DNA of 64,000 nt from Deltaproteobacteria bacterium (GCA_012728915.1 JAAYEC010000075.1:1-64000); one strand, 5' to 3'. Positions 1 through 8,365 are shown, counted from the stretch's first letter. Translations and numbers: made by a program. The notes: generated by a model from the sequence alone, not told the origin.

Positions 1-1
1 C

Positions 2-103
2 GGTGCCCGGTGGAGCGAACGCGGAATCGAAAACATCCTGAAAGTGCTGTTCCATTACAGGCTCAATGAAAAACCGATAATGCCACTAAGGGCGTATCCG
101 TAG
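2..103 (+). CDS. C-terminal fragment of an unidentified ORF, possibly transposase-like
   Basis: An open frame enters from the left edge and stops with TAG at 101-103, giving 33 residues that contain RWSERGIENILKVL. An 'RWS..G' segment followed by a short helix is reminiscent of the C-termini of some transposase families (ISLre2/UPF0236 and related types), but 33 residues are too few to assign a family. The body of the gene lies outside the window. No inverted repeat or target duplication is visible here. The following 85 bp to the next stop codon are AT-richer than the rest and include part of a simple-sequence repeat. Confidence 0.3.
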   Translation, partial: GARWSERGIENILKVLFHYRLNEKPIMPLRAYP

Positions 104-124
104 GTAACGTGTTTTTGTTGCAAT

Positions 125-180
125 CAGGAAGATCGGATGACCGTACAGTCTTTTTTTCTGCTCTTCCGCTCCTCCTCTCT
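125..180. repeat. Simple-sequence inverted repeat, GGAAGA/TCTTCC type
   Basis: The left part (125-138) has GGAAGATCGGAT and the right part (157-180) has TTCTGCTCTTCCGCTC. The same two strings recur at 22481-22565 between cimA and leuC, so this is a dispersed element. It lies just downstream of the minus-strand DUF2231 gene. Confidence 0.5.
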
Positions 181-188
181 TCCTCATT

Positions 189-926
189 TCAGGGCCTGTG
201 GCCCTTCCCCGTGGGGAAGGTCAGCTCCCCCCCGAGATACCCGATGACGCTCACGAGGGGGACAACGGAAAGAACGAGGACCAGGTAGACCGAACGGCCG
301 GTGCCTGCCGTATCCGCGACGGCCGGCTCGGCAAACCGCCAGGCGAAGGCCGCCGCCGAGACCGTCAGCAGCAGCCACGAAAGCCGCTTCTTGACGGTGA
401 CAGGCCTCATGGGTTTTGCCATGTAATTGAGCCACCACGAGAACCACCCCGTGAGCATGGACGGCGCCATGAAGAGGATCCCGCCCGCCAGGCAGTAAAA
501 CGATGTCGCCTCGAAGGACTTCTCCCCGGTGAGCATGCCGAGGAGAACAAAGAACGCGGCCGAGTACATGAACACGATGGGGAAGTGCACCACCATCGGG
601 TGGGGGTGCCGGCGCAGGAACGGGACCTGCTCGAGCAGCCCGGCAAGCCAGTCCGGCATGGGCATCCCGGCGGCCGGTTCCGTTTTCAGCACACCGGCCC
701 GCACGACCTTCTCGAGCACCTCCCTGCCATGCGGCGCCGCAGCGAGATCGGCCGAGAGATCCCCCCCCGCACGGTGGCGCTTCATGTGCAGGCCGCCCTT
801 CCAGAGCCTGCTCGCGCTCACGTCATAGACGACTCCATCGACGGCGATGCAGGATGGCTTTCCTGCCGTGCCGTCGCACTCGGCAAGCGCCTTCGCGTCG
901 AATGGCTTTCCCGCCTGCTCGGTCAT
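189..926 (-). CDS. Cytochrome b5-like heme-binding domain fused to a DUF2231 membrane domain
   Basis: 245-residue protein. Residues 1-85 resemble the bacterial cytochrome b5-like family: VDGVVYDVSASRLWKGGLHMKRHRAG followed by DL and APHG...VL (written here in pieces), with the two His in the HMKRH segment as likely heme contacts. The rest has about four hydrophobic segments of the DUF2231 type, beginning at HPMVVHFPIVFMY. The ATG at 926 has GGAGGA just upstream and is preferred over an upstream in-frame Met at 1013 that overlaps cydB. It starts 17 bp after cydB and is probably the last gene of the cyd operon, which suggests, but does not prove, a role in quinol or heme electron flow. Domain assignment is good; function is unknown. 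Confidence 0.8.
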   Translation of the reverse strand: MTEQAGKPFDAKALAECDGTAGKPSCIAVDGVVYDVSASRLWKGGLHMKRHRAGGDLSADLAAAPHGREVLEKVVRAGVLKTEPAAGMPMPDWLAGLLEQVPFLRRHPHPMVVHFPIVFMYSAAFFVLLGMLTGEKSFEATSFYCLAGGILFMAPSMLTGWFSWWLNYMAKPMRPVTVKKRLSWLLLTVSAAAFAWRFAEPAVADTAGTGRSVYLVLVLSVVPLVSVIGYLGGELTFPTGKGHRP

Positions 927-942
927 GGGATCCTCCGGGACA

Positions 943-1956
943 TCAGTAGTTCGACTCACCCCCCTGCTCGGCCTTGCCACGGAACACGAGGCACTGCCAG
1001 GCATTGTAGGCAAGCATCACTGGCAGCAGCACGGCGCTCACGGCGAAGAGGAACCACAGCGAGCGCGGCGGGGCCGCCGCATCGAAGATGGACAGGCCGG
1101 GCGGAACGGCCGTGGGGTACAGGGCCGCGGCGATCCCGACCACGAGGGTCAGGAAGAGGAGCACGCTCCACTGGAAGGGCCTGTCCTGTTCTTCCCTCTT
1201 GAGGCTTCGCTGCAGCATGGCGAACTCGAAGAGAAAAATAGGAAGGGTGAGATAGATGTAGTGGCCCTGCTTGAGCGAAAGAAGCGAGAAGCCCCCCCGG
1301 CCCTGCTGCAGGGTCATCCAGAGCAGGATCATGGACAGGCCGGCCAGGACGGCCCACGCGGCCATGGCGCCCGTCTTCAGGGCACGCTGCCGGAGCTCCC
1401 CGTCCGTTTTCATCGCCAGGTACGTCGTGCCGAGAAGGACGAAGCCCGCCGTCCCCCCCGCGGCGACGAGGAGCGAGAAGGGGTTGAGCCAGTCGCCGAA
1501 GCCGCCGGCAAATTGCCTTTCGACGACGGGCATGCCGCTCAGAAGCCCCCCGAGGATAAACCCCTGGGCAAGGGTCGCGGCCAGACTCCCCAGCCCGAAG
1601 GCAAGGCCCCATCGAGCGCGACGGGGCGACTCGTGGTAGAACTCGATCGCCGTGCCCCGAAAGGCCAGCCCCGCCAGCATGAGCATGACGGGGATGTAAA
1701 GGGCCGACATCGCCACCCCGTAGGCGACGGGAAAGGCGCCGAAGAGAAGACCGCCGAGAATGACGAGCCAGGTCTGGCTCGCGTGCCAGGTGGGGGCGAT
1801 CGAGCTGATCATCAGGCCTCTCTCCTCCTCGTGCCGGGCCGCCAGCGAGAAGATCCCCAGCCCCAGGTTGTAGCCGTCGGTGGCCATGTAGAGGAAAAGG
1901 ATCAGCCCCAGGGCGAGGAAGAAATAGTCGGGCAGGTAGATCTGCAGGGTCTCCAT
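943..1956 (-). CDS. cydB: Cytochrome bd quinol oxidase subunit II
   Basis: 337 residues, close to the usual length of CydB. It is a multi-pass membrane protein that begins METLQIYLPDYFFLALGLILF and carries the family's early MATDGYNLGLG segment (the GFDLGVG region of subunit II). CydB partners with CydA in the inner membrane to form the high-affinity terminal oxidase that reduces O2 with quinol. The ATG at 1956 is favoured because an AGGAGGA motif sits about 6 nt upstream; the Met at 1962 would leave no spacing. It follows cydA by 13 bp, so the two are co-transcribed. In an organism with otherwise anaerobic traits this oxidase would mainly serve oxygen scavenging or microaerobic respiration (inference). 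Confidence 0.95.
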   Translation of the reverse strand: METLQIYLPDYFFLALGLILFLYMATDGYNLGLGIFSLAARHEEERGLMISSIAPTWHASQTWLVILGGLLFGAFPVAYGVAMSALYIPVMLMLAGLAFRGTAIEFYHESPRRARWGLAFGLGSLAATLAQGFILGGLLSGMPVVERQFAGGFGDWLNPFSLLVAAGGTAGFVLLGTTYLAMKTDGELRQRALKTGAMAAWAVLAGLSMILLWMTLQQGRGGFSLLSLKQGHYIYLTLPIFLFEFAMLQRSLKREEQDRPFQWSVLLFLTLVVGIAAALYPTAVPPGLSIFDAAAPPRSLWFLFAVSAVLLPVMLAYNAWQCLVFRGKAEQGGESNY

Positions 1957-1969
1957 GGGCATCCTCCTC

Positions 1970-3343
1970 TCAGTGCGCCGCCGGGGCCTGCGGGGGCTCC
2001 AGGGTGGAGGGGTCGGGCCCCCGGGCCAGCACGCGCCCCGTCAGGGCGACAAACGCCGCCGTGAGCAGGCCGGCGACCACGAGGTACCCGGCAAGGGACG
2101 CGGCGACGGTCCCCGCGGGCAGCGGGGTGGCGGCCTCGCTCGTCCGCACGAGGCCGTAGACGAGCCAGGGCTGGCGGCCCACCTCGCGGGTGACCCAGCC
2201 GCCCTCCACGGCGGCCCAGGCGAGCGGCCCCGCCGCCATCCAGGCGCGGAGAAGCCATGTTTCGCCGGGAAGCCGATCGGCAACAAGCGCCCCCTTCTTC
2301 CAGCGCCACCCCGTCCAGAGCGCCAAGCCCAGGAACGCGAAGCCGGCGAAGACCATGACCCGGAAGGGGTAGAAGGTCATGAGGATGGGGGGGTGCAGGT
2401 CCTTCGGGAAGTCCTTGAGCCCCTTCACCTCGCCCGTCGGCGAGTGGGTCAGCAGGAGACTCAGCGCGTAGGGAACCTCCACGGCCCAGAGATTTCTCTG
2501 GTTCGCCTCGTCGGGCCAGGCCGCGATGATCCATGAGGCCCCCTGCCCCTCGGGGTTCGTCTCCCAGTGCGCCTCCATGGCGGCGAGTTTCGTGGGCTGC
2601 AGGTTCGCCACCTCGCGGCCGTTCTCGTCCCCGATCCAGACCTGCAGGGGCGCGATCACGAGGGAGGCGATCAGGGCCGCCTGGAAGGACCGGGCAAAGA
2701 ACGCGGTGTGGCGCCCCTTCAGGACGTACCAGGCGCTGATCCCGCCGACGACGAGGAAGCTCGTCTGAAGGCAGGCGACGTACATGTGGGCCGTGCTGAA
2801 CACCATGTCGGGGTTGAAGATCGCCTCCCGGAAGTCCGTCACGATGATGCGTCCGCCGTCCAGGGTGACCCCGGCGGGGGACTGCATCCAGGAGTTGGCC
2901 ACCATGATCCAGAACACCGAGAGGGCCGATCCCAGCACGACCATGCAGGTGGAGAAGAAGTGGAGCTTCGGGGGAACCCGGTTCCAGCCGAAGACCATGA
3001 CGCCCAGGAACCCGGCCTCGAGCATGAAGGCCGCCAGGGTCTCCGTGCCGAGGATCTCTCCGAAGAAGGCGCTCTTGGCCGCGAAGGGAGCCCAGTTGTT
3101 CCCGAAGGCGAACTCGAGGGGAAGGCCCGTGACGACGCCGATGCCGAAGTTCAGCAGCAGCAGCCGGCTCCAGAAACGGGCATGGCCGTACCAGGCGGGG
3201 TCCTTCGTCTTGAGCCAGAGGCCCTCCATGACCGCGATGAACAGGGCAGTCCCGACGGTCAGCACCGAAAAGGAGATGTGGACCATGGCCATGGCGGCGA
3301 GCTGAAGGCGGGAAAGCATCACGGAATCGAAGAGCGCGTCCAT
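1970..3343 (-). CDS. cydA: Cytochrome bd quinol oxidase subunit I
   Basis: 457 residues. The N-terminal helix has MVHISFSVLT with His22 at the position of the heme b595 ligand, followed by GVVTGLPLEFAFGNNW, typical of CydA. STAHMYVACLQTSF supplies the probable second heme His, TFYPFRVMVFAGF a candidate axial Met, and GRQPWLVYGLVRTSEA is the conserved GRQPW segment after the Q-loop. The length implies a short Q-loop. It oxidises quinol and passes electrons to the b595/d site shared with CydB. First gene of cydA-cydB-b5/DUF2231. The upstream spacer holds a long simple-sequence inverted repeat and no clear promoter. Confidence 0.96.
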   Translation of the reverse strand: MDALFDSVMLSRLQLAAMAMVHISFSVLTVGTALFIAVMEGLWLKTKDPAWYGHARFWSRLLLLNFGIGVVTGLPLEFAFGNNWAPFAAKSAFFGEILGTETLAAFMLEAGFLGVMVFGWNRVPPKLHFFSTCMVVLGSALSVFWIMVANSWMQSPAGVTLDGGRIIVTDFREAIFNPDMVFSTAHMYVACLQTSFLVVGGISAWYVLKGRHTAFFARSFQAALIASLVIAPLQVWIGDENGREVANLQPTKLAAMEAHWETNPEGQGASWIIAAWPDEANQRNLWAVEVPYALSLLLTHSPTGEVKGLKDFPKDLHPPILMTFYPFRVMVFAGFAFLGLALWTGWRWKKGALVADRLPGETWLLRAWMAAGPLAWAAVEGGWVTREVGRQPWLVYGLVRTSEAATPLPAGTVAASLAGYLVVAGLLTAAFVALTGRVLARGPDPSTLEPPQAPAAH

Positions 3344-3390
3344 CGGACCTCACCCATCATGGAAATCCCGGCATGAGGCCGGGCGGACAT

Positions 3391-3493
3391 AAGAAGAAGG
3401 CAAGAAGGTGAGAGGGTGAGAAGGTTGGATAAGACCGCAATCGTCGCAGAACCTGACCCTCTTACCCTCTCACCTTCTCACCCTCTTCTTCTG
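3391..3493. repeat. Long inverted repeat of GAAGGTGAGAGGGT heptad sequence
   Basis: The left arm at 3391-3426 is built of AAGAAGGTGAGAGGGTGAGAAGG-like units and the right arm at 3451-3493 of their complement (CCCTCTCACCTTCTCACCC). The arms are about 35 bp and imperfect. It fills the spacer between cydA and the small gene at 3499 and could fold as a long hairpin in RNA. Confidence 0.75.
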
Positions 3494-3498
3494 TTGGG

Positions 3499-3768
3499 TC
3501 ACTTGATCCGCGTAACGAGAAGCGTGGCCGTGTCGAACCCCTCCACGGACAGCAGGCGGACCTCGTAGAGAGCGCCGTCGGCGCACTCGAACTGGACGAA
3601 CTCACCGAGGTTGAGACGTTCCACCTCGAGGTTCCTGACGCCCACGGCCCCGATGCGGATGTGGACGAAGCTGTGGGCCACGCTGACGATGCTCACGAGC
3701 AGGGCCCCCCCGGCGGCAACTGCCGTGGAGTACTGCTTCGTCGTGATCGTTTCACTCGGGTAGGTCAT
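3499..3768 (-). CDS. Small protein of unknown function
   Basis: 89 residues starting MTYPSETITTKQYSTAVAAGG. The ATG at 3768 has GGAGAA about 6 nt upstream, better than the Met at 3804. Residues 15-40 are mildly hydrophobic (GGALLVSIVSVAHSFVHIRIG) and could be a weak membrane segment; the remainder is predicted beta-rich and ends LLSVEGFDTATLLVTRIK. I do not recognise the family. It lies upstream of cydA on the same strand but is separated from it by a hairpin-forming repeat, so co-transcription is doubtful. Confidence 0.6.
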   Translation of the reverse strand: MTYPSETITTKQYSTAVAAGGALLVSIVSVAHSFVHIRIGAVGVRNLEVERLNLGEFVQFECADGALYEVRLLSVEGFDTATLLVTRIK

Positions 3769-4011
3769 GGCACGTTCTCCGAAATCCTTTGCGGGGTCAA
3801 GCACCTCCGGGTGCTGAAAAAAAGGGGCCCCCTGTCCCCTGTCGAATCCTAGGCCGGCCCCGCGAACGGGGCCCCGCGGGGCGCGCTGCCCATTCTAGCA
3901 AATAAGCGCCTGATTGCCAGTTTTTTTTGCGCGGCGAGGGGCAATCGAGGCCCCGGACACCGGTTGATAGCTCAGGGGGCTGCCGGGGCAAGAAAAACGG
4001 TGGACGGGCTA

Positions 4012-4040
4012 TTGCTTTTCCCCGTCGCGGACATTATATT
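4012..4040 (+). promoter_or_regulatory. Sigma70-type promoter for the candidate sRNA
   Basis: TTGCTT at 4012-4017 and TATATT at 4035-4040 are separated by exactly 17 nt. No coding region follows on the + strand, so the transcript would run into the hairpin terminator at 4281-4312. Confidence 0.6.
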
Positions 4041-4046
4041 AGGTGC

Positions 4047-4312
4047 AAAAGTGGCATGCCGGTTTCGGTATCGCTCTTCCTCATCTGCCGCAGCAGCTGC
4101 TTCTCGCACGGACCGAAGAAATCTCGCCCCAGCCCTACCGAAGCCAGCGGGCATCCAGCCTCCCCCTCCTTGGCTGTTTGCCCTGCCAGGGGCTTTTCCC
4201 TCCTCCTTTGGCCCCTCGGACGACGGTAGGGCAGGGCCTGAAACCGCCCGCCCGGACACAGCTGGCAATACGGGCGCACCAAAAAAAGCAGGGCACAGGG
4301 CCCTGCTTTTTT
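4047..4312 (+). ncRNA. Candidate structured small RNA with two CCUCC-bearing hairpin loops
   Basis: A region of about 265 nt without a credible ORF lies between a well-formed promoter (4012-4040) and an intrinsic terminator (4281-4312). GCCCTACCG (4132-4140) pairs perfectly with CGGTAGGGC (4224-4232). Inside this helix are two hairpins. One has arms 4149-4160 and 4172-4183 with an 11-nt loop TCCCCCTCCTT. The other has AGGGGC (4188-4193) pairing with GCCCCT (4211-4216) around a 17-nt loop TTTTCCCTCCTCCTTTG. Both loops contain CCUCC, the complement of the GGAGG ribosome-binding core. I could not match it to RNase P, SRP, tmRNA or 6S RNA. The exact 5' end is inferred from the promoter. Confidence 0.5.
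4281..4312. terminator. Bidirectional intrinsic terminator
   Basis: AAAAAAGCAGGGC and GCCCTGCTTTTTT form a perfect stem around the loop ACAGG. On the + strand it ends the candidate sRNA; on the - strand it sits 24 bp after the PilZ gene stop. Confidence 0.85.
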
Positions 4313-4336
4313 CATATGGGAAAGGAGGATTTGGAT

Positions 4337-4708
4337 TCAGTTCATCGCCTCACGGAAGGGGGTGATCAGGTATCCCGTATCGAACCCGATGGCCATCCCC
4401 GCCGGACCGGACCGGATGACGGTCCCGTTTACCTTGATGAGCCCTCTCGTGTTGTCGCCGGGTGCGCTGACGTTGCGGACGGGCAGCAGGATGTCCATCT
4501 TGACCTTGGTGCCCGCGGCAAGCGCCGTTTTTGTGGGAAAATAGGCTCCGCCCGCACAGATGTCCTTCGTCAGGAGTTCGAGGAGGGAGGCCGCATCCGG
4601 GGAGGACAAGACCTCGATCTTGGCCGGCACCTGGAGTTCGAACCGCTCCAGTCTCCTGCGCTCGTACACCAGATCGTAGCTGTCCGCTATACGGGTTACT
4701 TTCCTCAT
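4337..4708 (-). CDS. PilZ domain protein, probable cyclic-di-GMP receptor
   Basis: 123 residues. ERRRLERFELQVPAKIE gives the Arg-rich N-terminal PilZ motif (RxxxR) and TKDICAGGAYF is the second motif, here D-x-C-x-x-G with Cys in place of the usual Ser. It is a single-domain protein that probably binds cyclic-di-GMP and passes the signal to a partner. The ATG at 4708 has a GGAAAGGAAG stretch upstream; a longer frame to 4873 starts with low-complexity residues and is not credible. It lies between a terminator and a hybrid kinase gene. A GGDEF protein in the 38 kb cluster could supply the ligand (inference). Confidence 0.85.
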   Translation of the reverse strand: MRKVTRIADSYDLVYERRRLERFELQVPAKIEVLSSPDAASLLELLTKDICAGGAYFPTKTALAAGTKVKMDILLPVRNVSAPGDNTRGLIKVNGTVIRSGPAGMAIGFDTGYLITPFREAMN

Positions 4709-4956
4709 GGCACCGTCTTCCTTTCCTTGCCCTCGCCGACCCTGCCCGCGGTTGTCATCCGGTGATCCTGCGATGCCCTTCACCCCGCCGCCTCGCCCGG
4801 ACCGGGGGAGTGAGGATCCTCCCGCGGACGGCGGAGTCAGGCTACCCCGTATTCTATTCAGAATTCGTGCCAACTCGGGAAAGTTTTAGGGCGGGGGGAA
4901 GAGGGTTGCGTACCCCGCACCGAGGGACCGGGAATCCCGATCCTGCGGCGGACGGC

Positions 4957-6480
4957 CTACCTCGGCTTCGCGTCGAGCACCTCGCGCACTTTCGACAGCA
5001 TGTCCTTGAGCTGGTAGGGCTTGCTCACAAACCCGACGGGGTGGGGCTTGAAGGCCTCGCGGACCTGCTCCTCCGCCGAGGCACCCGTCGAGATGATGAC
5101 CTTGATCTCCGGGTTGATCCTCAGGAGTTCCTGAAAGCACTTCTGCCCGCCCATGCCGGGCATGATGAGGTCGAGGATCACCAGGTCGATGCGGTCCTTC
5201 TCCCTGCGGTAGATCTCGATGGCCTTCTCTCCCCCGTCGGCCAGGATGGTCTCGTAGCCGTACTGGCGAAGCAGGTCCTGGCCGATGTCGAGGACGGTCT
5301 TCTCGTCGTCGACCAGCAGGATCCTCTCCCGGCCGCGGGGCGTGTCGGCCGGCGCCTTCGCCTCGGCGCCCTTCAGGGCGCCGTCGTCCTTCAGGACGGG
5401 GAAATAGATGCGGAAGGTCGTCCCGCCGCCGGGGCGGCTGTCGACCTGGATGTAGCCGTTGTGGTTCTGGACGATGCCGTAGACGATGGCGAGCCCGAGC
5501 CCCGTTCCCTTTCCCGCCTCCTTCGTGGTGTAGAAGGGCTCGAAGAGATGCTGCAGGGTTTCCTTGTCCATCCCCTGGCCCGTGTCGGACACGGTCAGGA
5601 GGATGTACTCGCCGGGGTTGGCCCCGAGCATGGAGGTCGTGTAGCCCCGGTCGAGGTATACGTTTTCCGTCTGGAAGGTGAGGATGCCCCCTTCGGCCAT
5701 GGCGTCGCGGGCATTCACGCCGAGGTTCATGAGGATCTGCTCTAGCTGGGCCGAGTCGGCGTTGACGACCTTGAGGTTCTCGGAGAGCCTGAGATCGATC
5801 GTGATCATCCGCGGGATCGTCCGCTGGAGGATCTTGCAGACCTGCATGACCTCGTGGTTGAGATCGAGGGGCTTGAGCTTGCTCTCCATCTTGCGGCTGA
5901 AGATCAGGAGCTGCTTGGTCAACTCGCTGGCCTTCAGGGTGGAGCTCTGGATGACCTCGAGCTTGCCGTAGTCGGGGTCGTTCGAGTCCTTGCGCATCAG
6001 CAGCAGCTGCGTGTATCCCGAGATGGCCTGCAGTAGGTTGTTGAAGTCGTGTGCGATGCCGCCGGCCAGGGTGCCGATGGCTTCCATCTTCTGGGCATGC
6101 AGGAGCTGGTTCTCGAGCTTCTTCTTCTGCTCCTCGGCCTGCTTGCGCTCGCGGATCTCGCGCTGGAGCTCCTCGTTGGCGCGGCTCAGCTCGGCCGTAC
6201 GGATCTGGACTCTCTCTTCCAGCTCGTCGTGGGCGTGCTGCAGGGCTTCCTCGGCCTCCCGGCGCTGGTTGATGAGGAACTGGGTCATCATGCCGTAGGT
6301 GAAGATGAGGACCACGACCAGGAGGCGCGTCCAGAACTGGTCCGTCACCATGGAGTCGAAGATCCAGTAGATGAGGGCCATCGCCACGGCGATGATCAGG
6401 AGCCCGTTCTGCTCGATCTGGTTGCGAAGGGTCAAGTTCCTGCGGATGTCCATCCTCATGCCGAGACTGCCTATGCTCAT
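4957..6480 (-). CDS. Membrane-bound hybrid histidine kinase with C-terminal receiver
   Basis: 507 residues. Two membrane helices at about 25-44 and 52-70 are followed by a coiled coil (75-125), a HisKA segment with GGIAHDFNN and phospho-acceptor His144, and a HATPase_c domain (MNLGVNARDAM, DTGQGMD, GKGTGLGL). A C-terminal receiver starts ILLVDDE and has Asp437 in LDLIMPGMGG. It would autophosphorylate and pass phosphate to its own receiver. No periplasmic sensor domain is visible between the helices, so input may come through the membrane or the coiled coil. Its C-terminal half is clearly paralogous to the kinase at 36506-38473. About 200 bp of AT-rich sequence precede it. Confidence 0.9.
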   Translation of the reverse strand: MSIGSLGMRMDIRRNLTLRNQIEQNGLLIIAVAMALIYWIFDSMVTDQFWTRLLVVVLIFTYGMMTQFLINQRREAEEALQHAHDELEERVQIRTAELSRANEELQREIRERKQAEEQKKKLENQLLHAQKMEAIGTLAGGIAHDFNNLLQAISGYTQLLLMRKDSNDPDYGKLEVIQSSTLKASELTKQLLIFSRKMESKLKPLDLNHEVMQVCKILQRTIPRMITIDLRLSENLKVVNADSAQLEQILMNLGVNARDAMAEGGILTFQTENVYLDRGYTTSMLGANPGEYILLTVSDTGQGMDKETLQHLFEPFYTTKEAGKGTGLGLAIVYGIVQNHNGYIQVDSRPGGGTTFRIYFPVLKDDGALKGAEAKAPADTPRGRERILLVDDEKTVLDIGQDLLRQYGYETILADGGEKAIEIYRREKDRIDLVILDLIMPGMGGQKCFQELLRINPEIKVIISTGASAEEQVREAFKPHPVGFVSKPYQLKDMLSKVREVLDAKPR

Positions 6481-6688
6481 GCCGCTTTACCGTCCTTGTT
6501 CTCCCGCGGGCCCTTCCGACGGGCAGACCGACAGGCAACCATCAGGGTCCGGACGTAATTTCCCCGTCTCTCGCAGCTTCTTTGCAAGGAATCTGCCGGA
6601 ATTCTCCTTTTTTACCCATTTATTTAAGGGAGATAGACTTTTTCTTCCGGAAAGTTCGTTCCCACTCTGTCGTCTTTTCCTGATTTTT

Positions 6689-8227
6689 TCAACAAAAATT
6701 TAGAAGAAAGGGCGCGTGATTGGACGTGAAGAAAGGCGGCTGGCGCCTCATGATGGGCGCAACGGCGGGGTGGCGGCGGAACTTGCGGTCCAAAAAGCCC
6801 CGCACCTCCCGGCGCCCCCAGCCGGAGGGGTGCTCGAAATCGGCGTACAGTGAGAGGTCTCCCTCGTAGAACGGGCGTATCTTCAGGCGGCCCGCCTCCT
6901 CGGAGGCGGCGGGCAGGTTGAAGACGGCCAGGTTGAGGTAGTCGATCAGGCCGGCGTGCTGCGCGGTGAACGCGAGGGTGCGCCCGGCCGCGTCCGCATC
7001 CTCGGGCGGCGTCCCGAAGAGAAGGTAGACGTAGGTCCCGATGCCGGCCTCTTTCAGGGCCCCCAGAGCGCGCGAGGCCTCGTCGACGCGGATCCCCTTC
7101 TCCAGGGCGTCGAGTACCCCCTGGTCGCCCGACTCGATGCCCAGCTTCAGCATCACGCAGCCGGAGTCCCTGAGCGCCCGGCAGAAATCCCCTTCGCCCA
7201 GCCGGGAACTGACCCGGGTAAACCCGTACCAGGGCGCGCCCGGCGGCCGGCGGGCCAGGTGCTCCAGGAGGCGGGGGCTCATCGTGCTGTCGAGAAAGTG
7301 GATGAGGGAGGGCCTCGCATGGGAGACAAGCGCCCGCAGGTCCGACTGGACTTGGTCCTCCGGAACGGGACGGCAGCGCTGGCCCTCCGCGCGTTCGGGG
7401 CAGAAGGTGCAGCGGCGCCAGTGGCATCCCGACGACGCGCTGTACGGAAGGACGGCTCCGGGGGACAGGTACCCCTCCGCGGGGAAACCCCCGTAGTCAG
7501 GCCGGACGAAGCCCTCGTCGCCGGCCGAAAGCCCGGCAAGGCCGAGAAGGAAGCCCTCGCCGGGACCCGCGACGCAGTGATCGATGAGCCCCGTGAAGGG
7601 GTTGCGACCGCCCGTCTGCCTGAGCCACGACGTCACGAGCCCGCCGCCCAGCACGGTGACCATTCGAGGGAACCGGTCCCGGGCGAGGCCGATCATGGCG
7701 AAGGCGCTGAGGGCCTGGCTCAGGTAGTTCAGGGAGACGCCGACGGCATCGGGGGCGTGTTCCTCGACGAGGGCCTCCATCCTGCCGGCAAGCACGGACA
7801 CAAACGGGTTGGATTCGTGCTCCCGGGCGGCCCGGAGGAGATCCTCCGACCGGAGGGGCGAGAGGCGGCTGTCCTGGTAATCGGCCAGCGTGATCGAGAC
7901 GCCGGCCCCGCGTCCCTTCCGGGCGAGCAGACGGTTGACGTCGTTGACGCAGCGGCGGTACCGGTCCGGGTTGCCGTAGAGCTTCGTGCCCCTGAGGGCC
8001 GAGAGATGCTCCGGCAGTCTCCGGCGGGCCCGGTCCGTCCAGGTATCCCCGCTCCGGCCGACCGGGCGGGCAGCCTCGGCCAGGAGGCTCAGCTGGCCTT
8101 CCAGGCTTGCGTCCCACACGGTGCAGCCCACCCCGTGTTTCTTCAGGCACCCGGCCAGCCGCGCAATGCCGCCGGGCGGCTCACAGGCCCTGGCGACGGG
8201 GGGATGGATGAGCAGGATGTGCTTGAT
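6689..8227 (-). CDS. B12-binding-domain radical SAM protein, apparent ATC start
   Basis: An N-terminal cobalamin-binding-like domain (ILLIHPPVARACEPPGGIA, later VGVSLNYLSQALSAFAMIG and VTVLGGGLVTS) is followed by a radical SAM core with the cluster motif CHWRRCTFC (C-x4-C-x2-C) near the middle and ESGDQGVLDALEKG in the barrel. It probably catalyses a radical reaction with a [4Fe-4S] cluster and SAM; the substrate is unknown. The first GTG start (8131) would remove the conserved beta-strand ILLIHPP. Reading further upstream in frame, AAGGAG at 8235-8240 is followed after 7 nt by ATC at 8225-8227, with a TGA two codons before it. So the start is either a rare ATC or a changed ATG. It is transcribed divergently from the HesB-like selenoprotein gene. 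Confidence 0.8.
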   Translation of the reverse strand: MKHILLIHPPVARACEPPGGIARLAGCLKKHGVGCTVWDASLEGQLSLLAEAARPVGRSGDTWTDRARRRLPEHLSALRGTKLYGNPDRYRRCVNDVNRLLARKGRGAGVSITLADYQDSRLSPLRSEDLLRAAREHESNPFVSVLAGRMEALVEEHAPDAVGVSLNYLSQALSAFAMIGLARDRFPRMVTVLGGGLVTSWLRQTGGRNPFTGLIDHCVAGPGEGFLLGLAGLSAGDEGFVRPDYGGFPAEGYLSPGAVLPYSASSGCHWRRCTFCPERAEGQRCRPVPEDQVQSDLRALVSHARPSLIHFLDSTMSPRLLEHLARRPPGAPWYGFTRVSSRLGEGDFCRALRDSGCVMLKLGIESGDQGVLDALEKGIRVDEASRALGALKEAGIGTYVYLLFGTPPEDADAAGRTLAFTAQHAGLIDYLNLAVFNLPAASEEAGRLKIRPFYEGDLSLYADFEHPSGWGRREVRGFLDRKFRRHPAVAPIMRRQPPFFTSNHAPFLLNFC

Positions 8228-8365
8228 GGCTCAACTCCTTGCCCGGCAGGGCGGTTTTCAAGACAGCGGGGATCGGGTCCGCGGGATCGGGAAGCAGGAC
8301 GCCTCCATGGATCAGGATTCCAAAGGCCTCCGTCCCCCTCTCCCCGATACCTTCCAAAATATCGT

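Noticed and set aside
4047-4312. Identity as RNase P, SRP RNA, tmRNA or 6S RNA
   Set aside because: None of the conserved cores (for example the SRP tetraloop region or the RNase P P4 sequences) is present, and no single long bulged hairpin of the 6S type is evident.
4862-4880. Sigma54-like promoter (TGGCACG) upstream of the PilZ gene
   Set aside because: The -24 half is good but the -12 half reads TGAA with GA instead of GC, so the match is weak.
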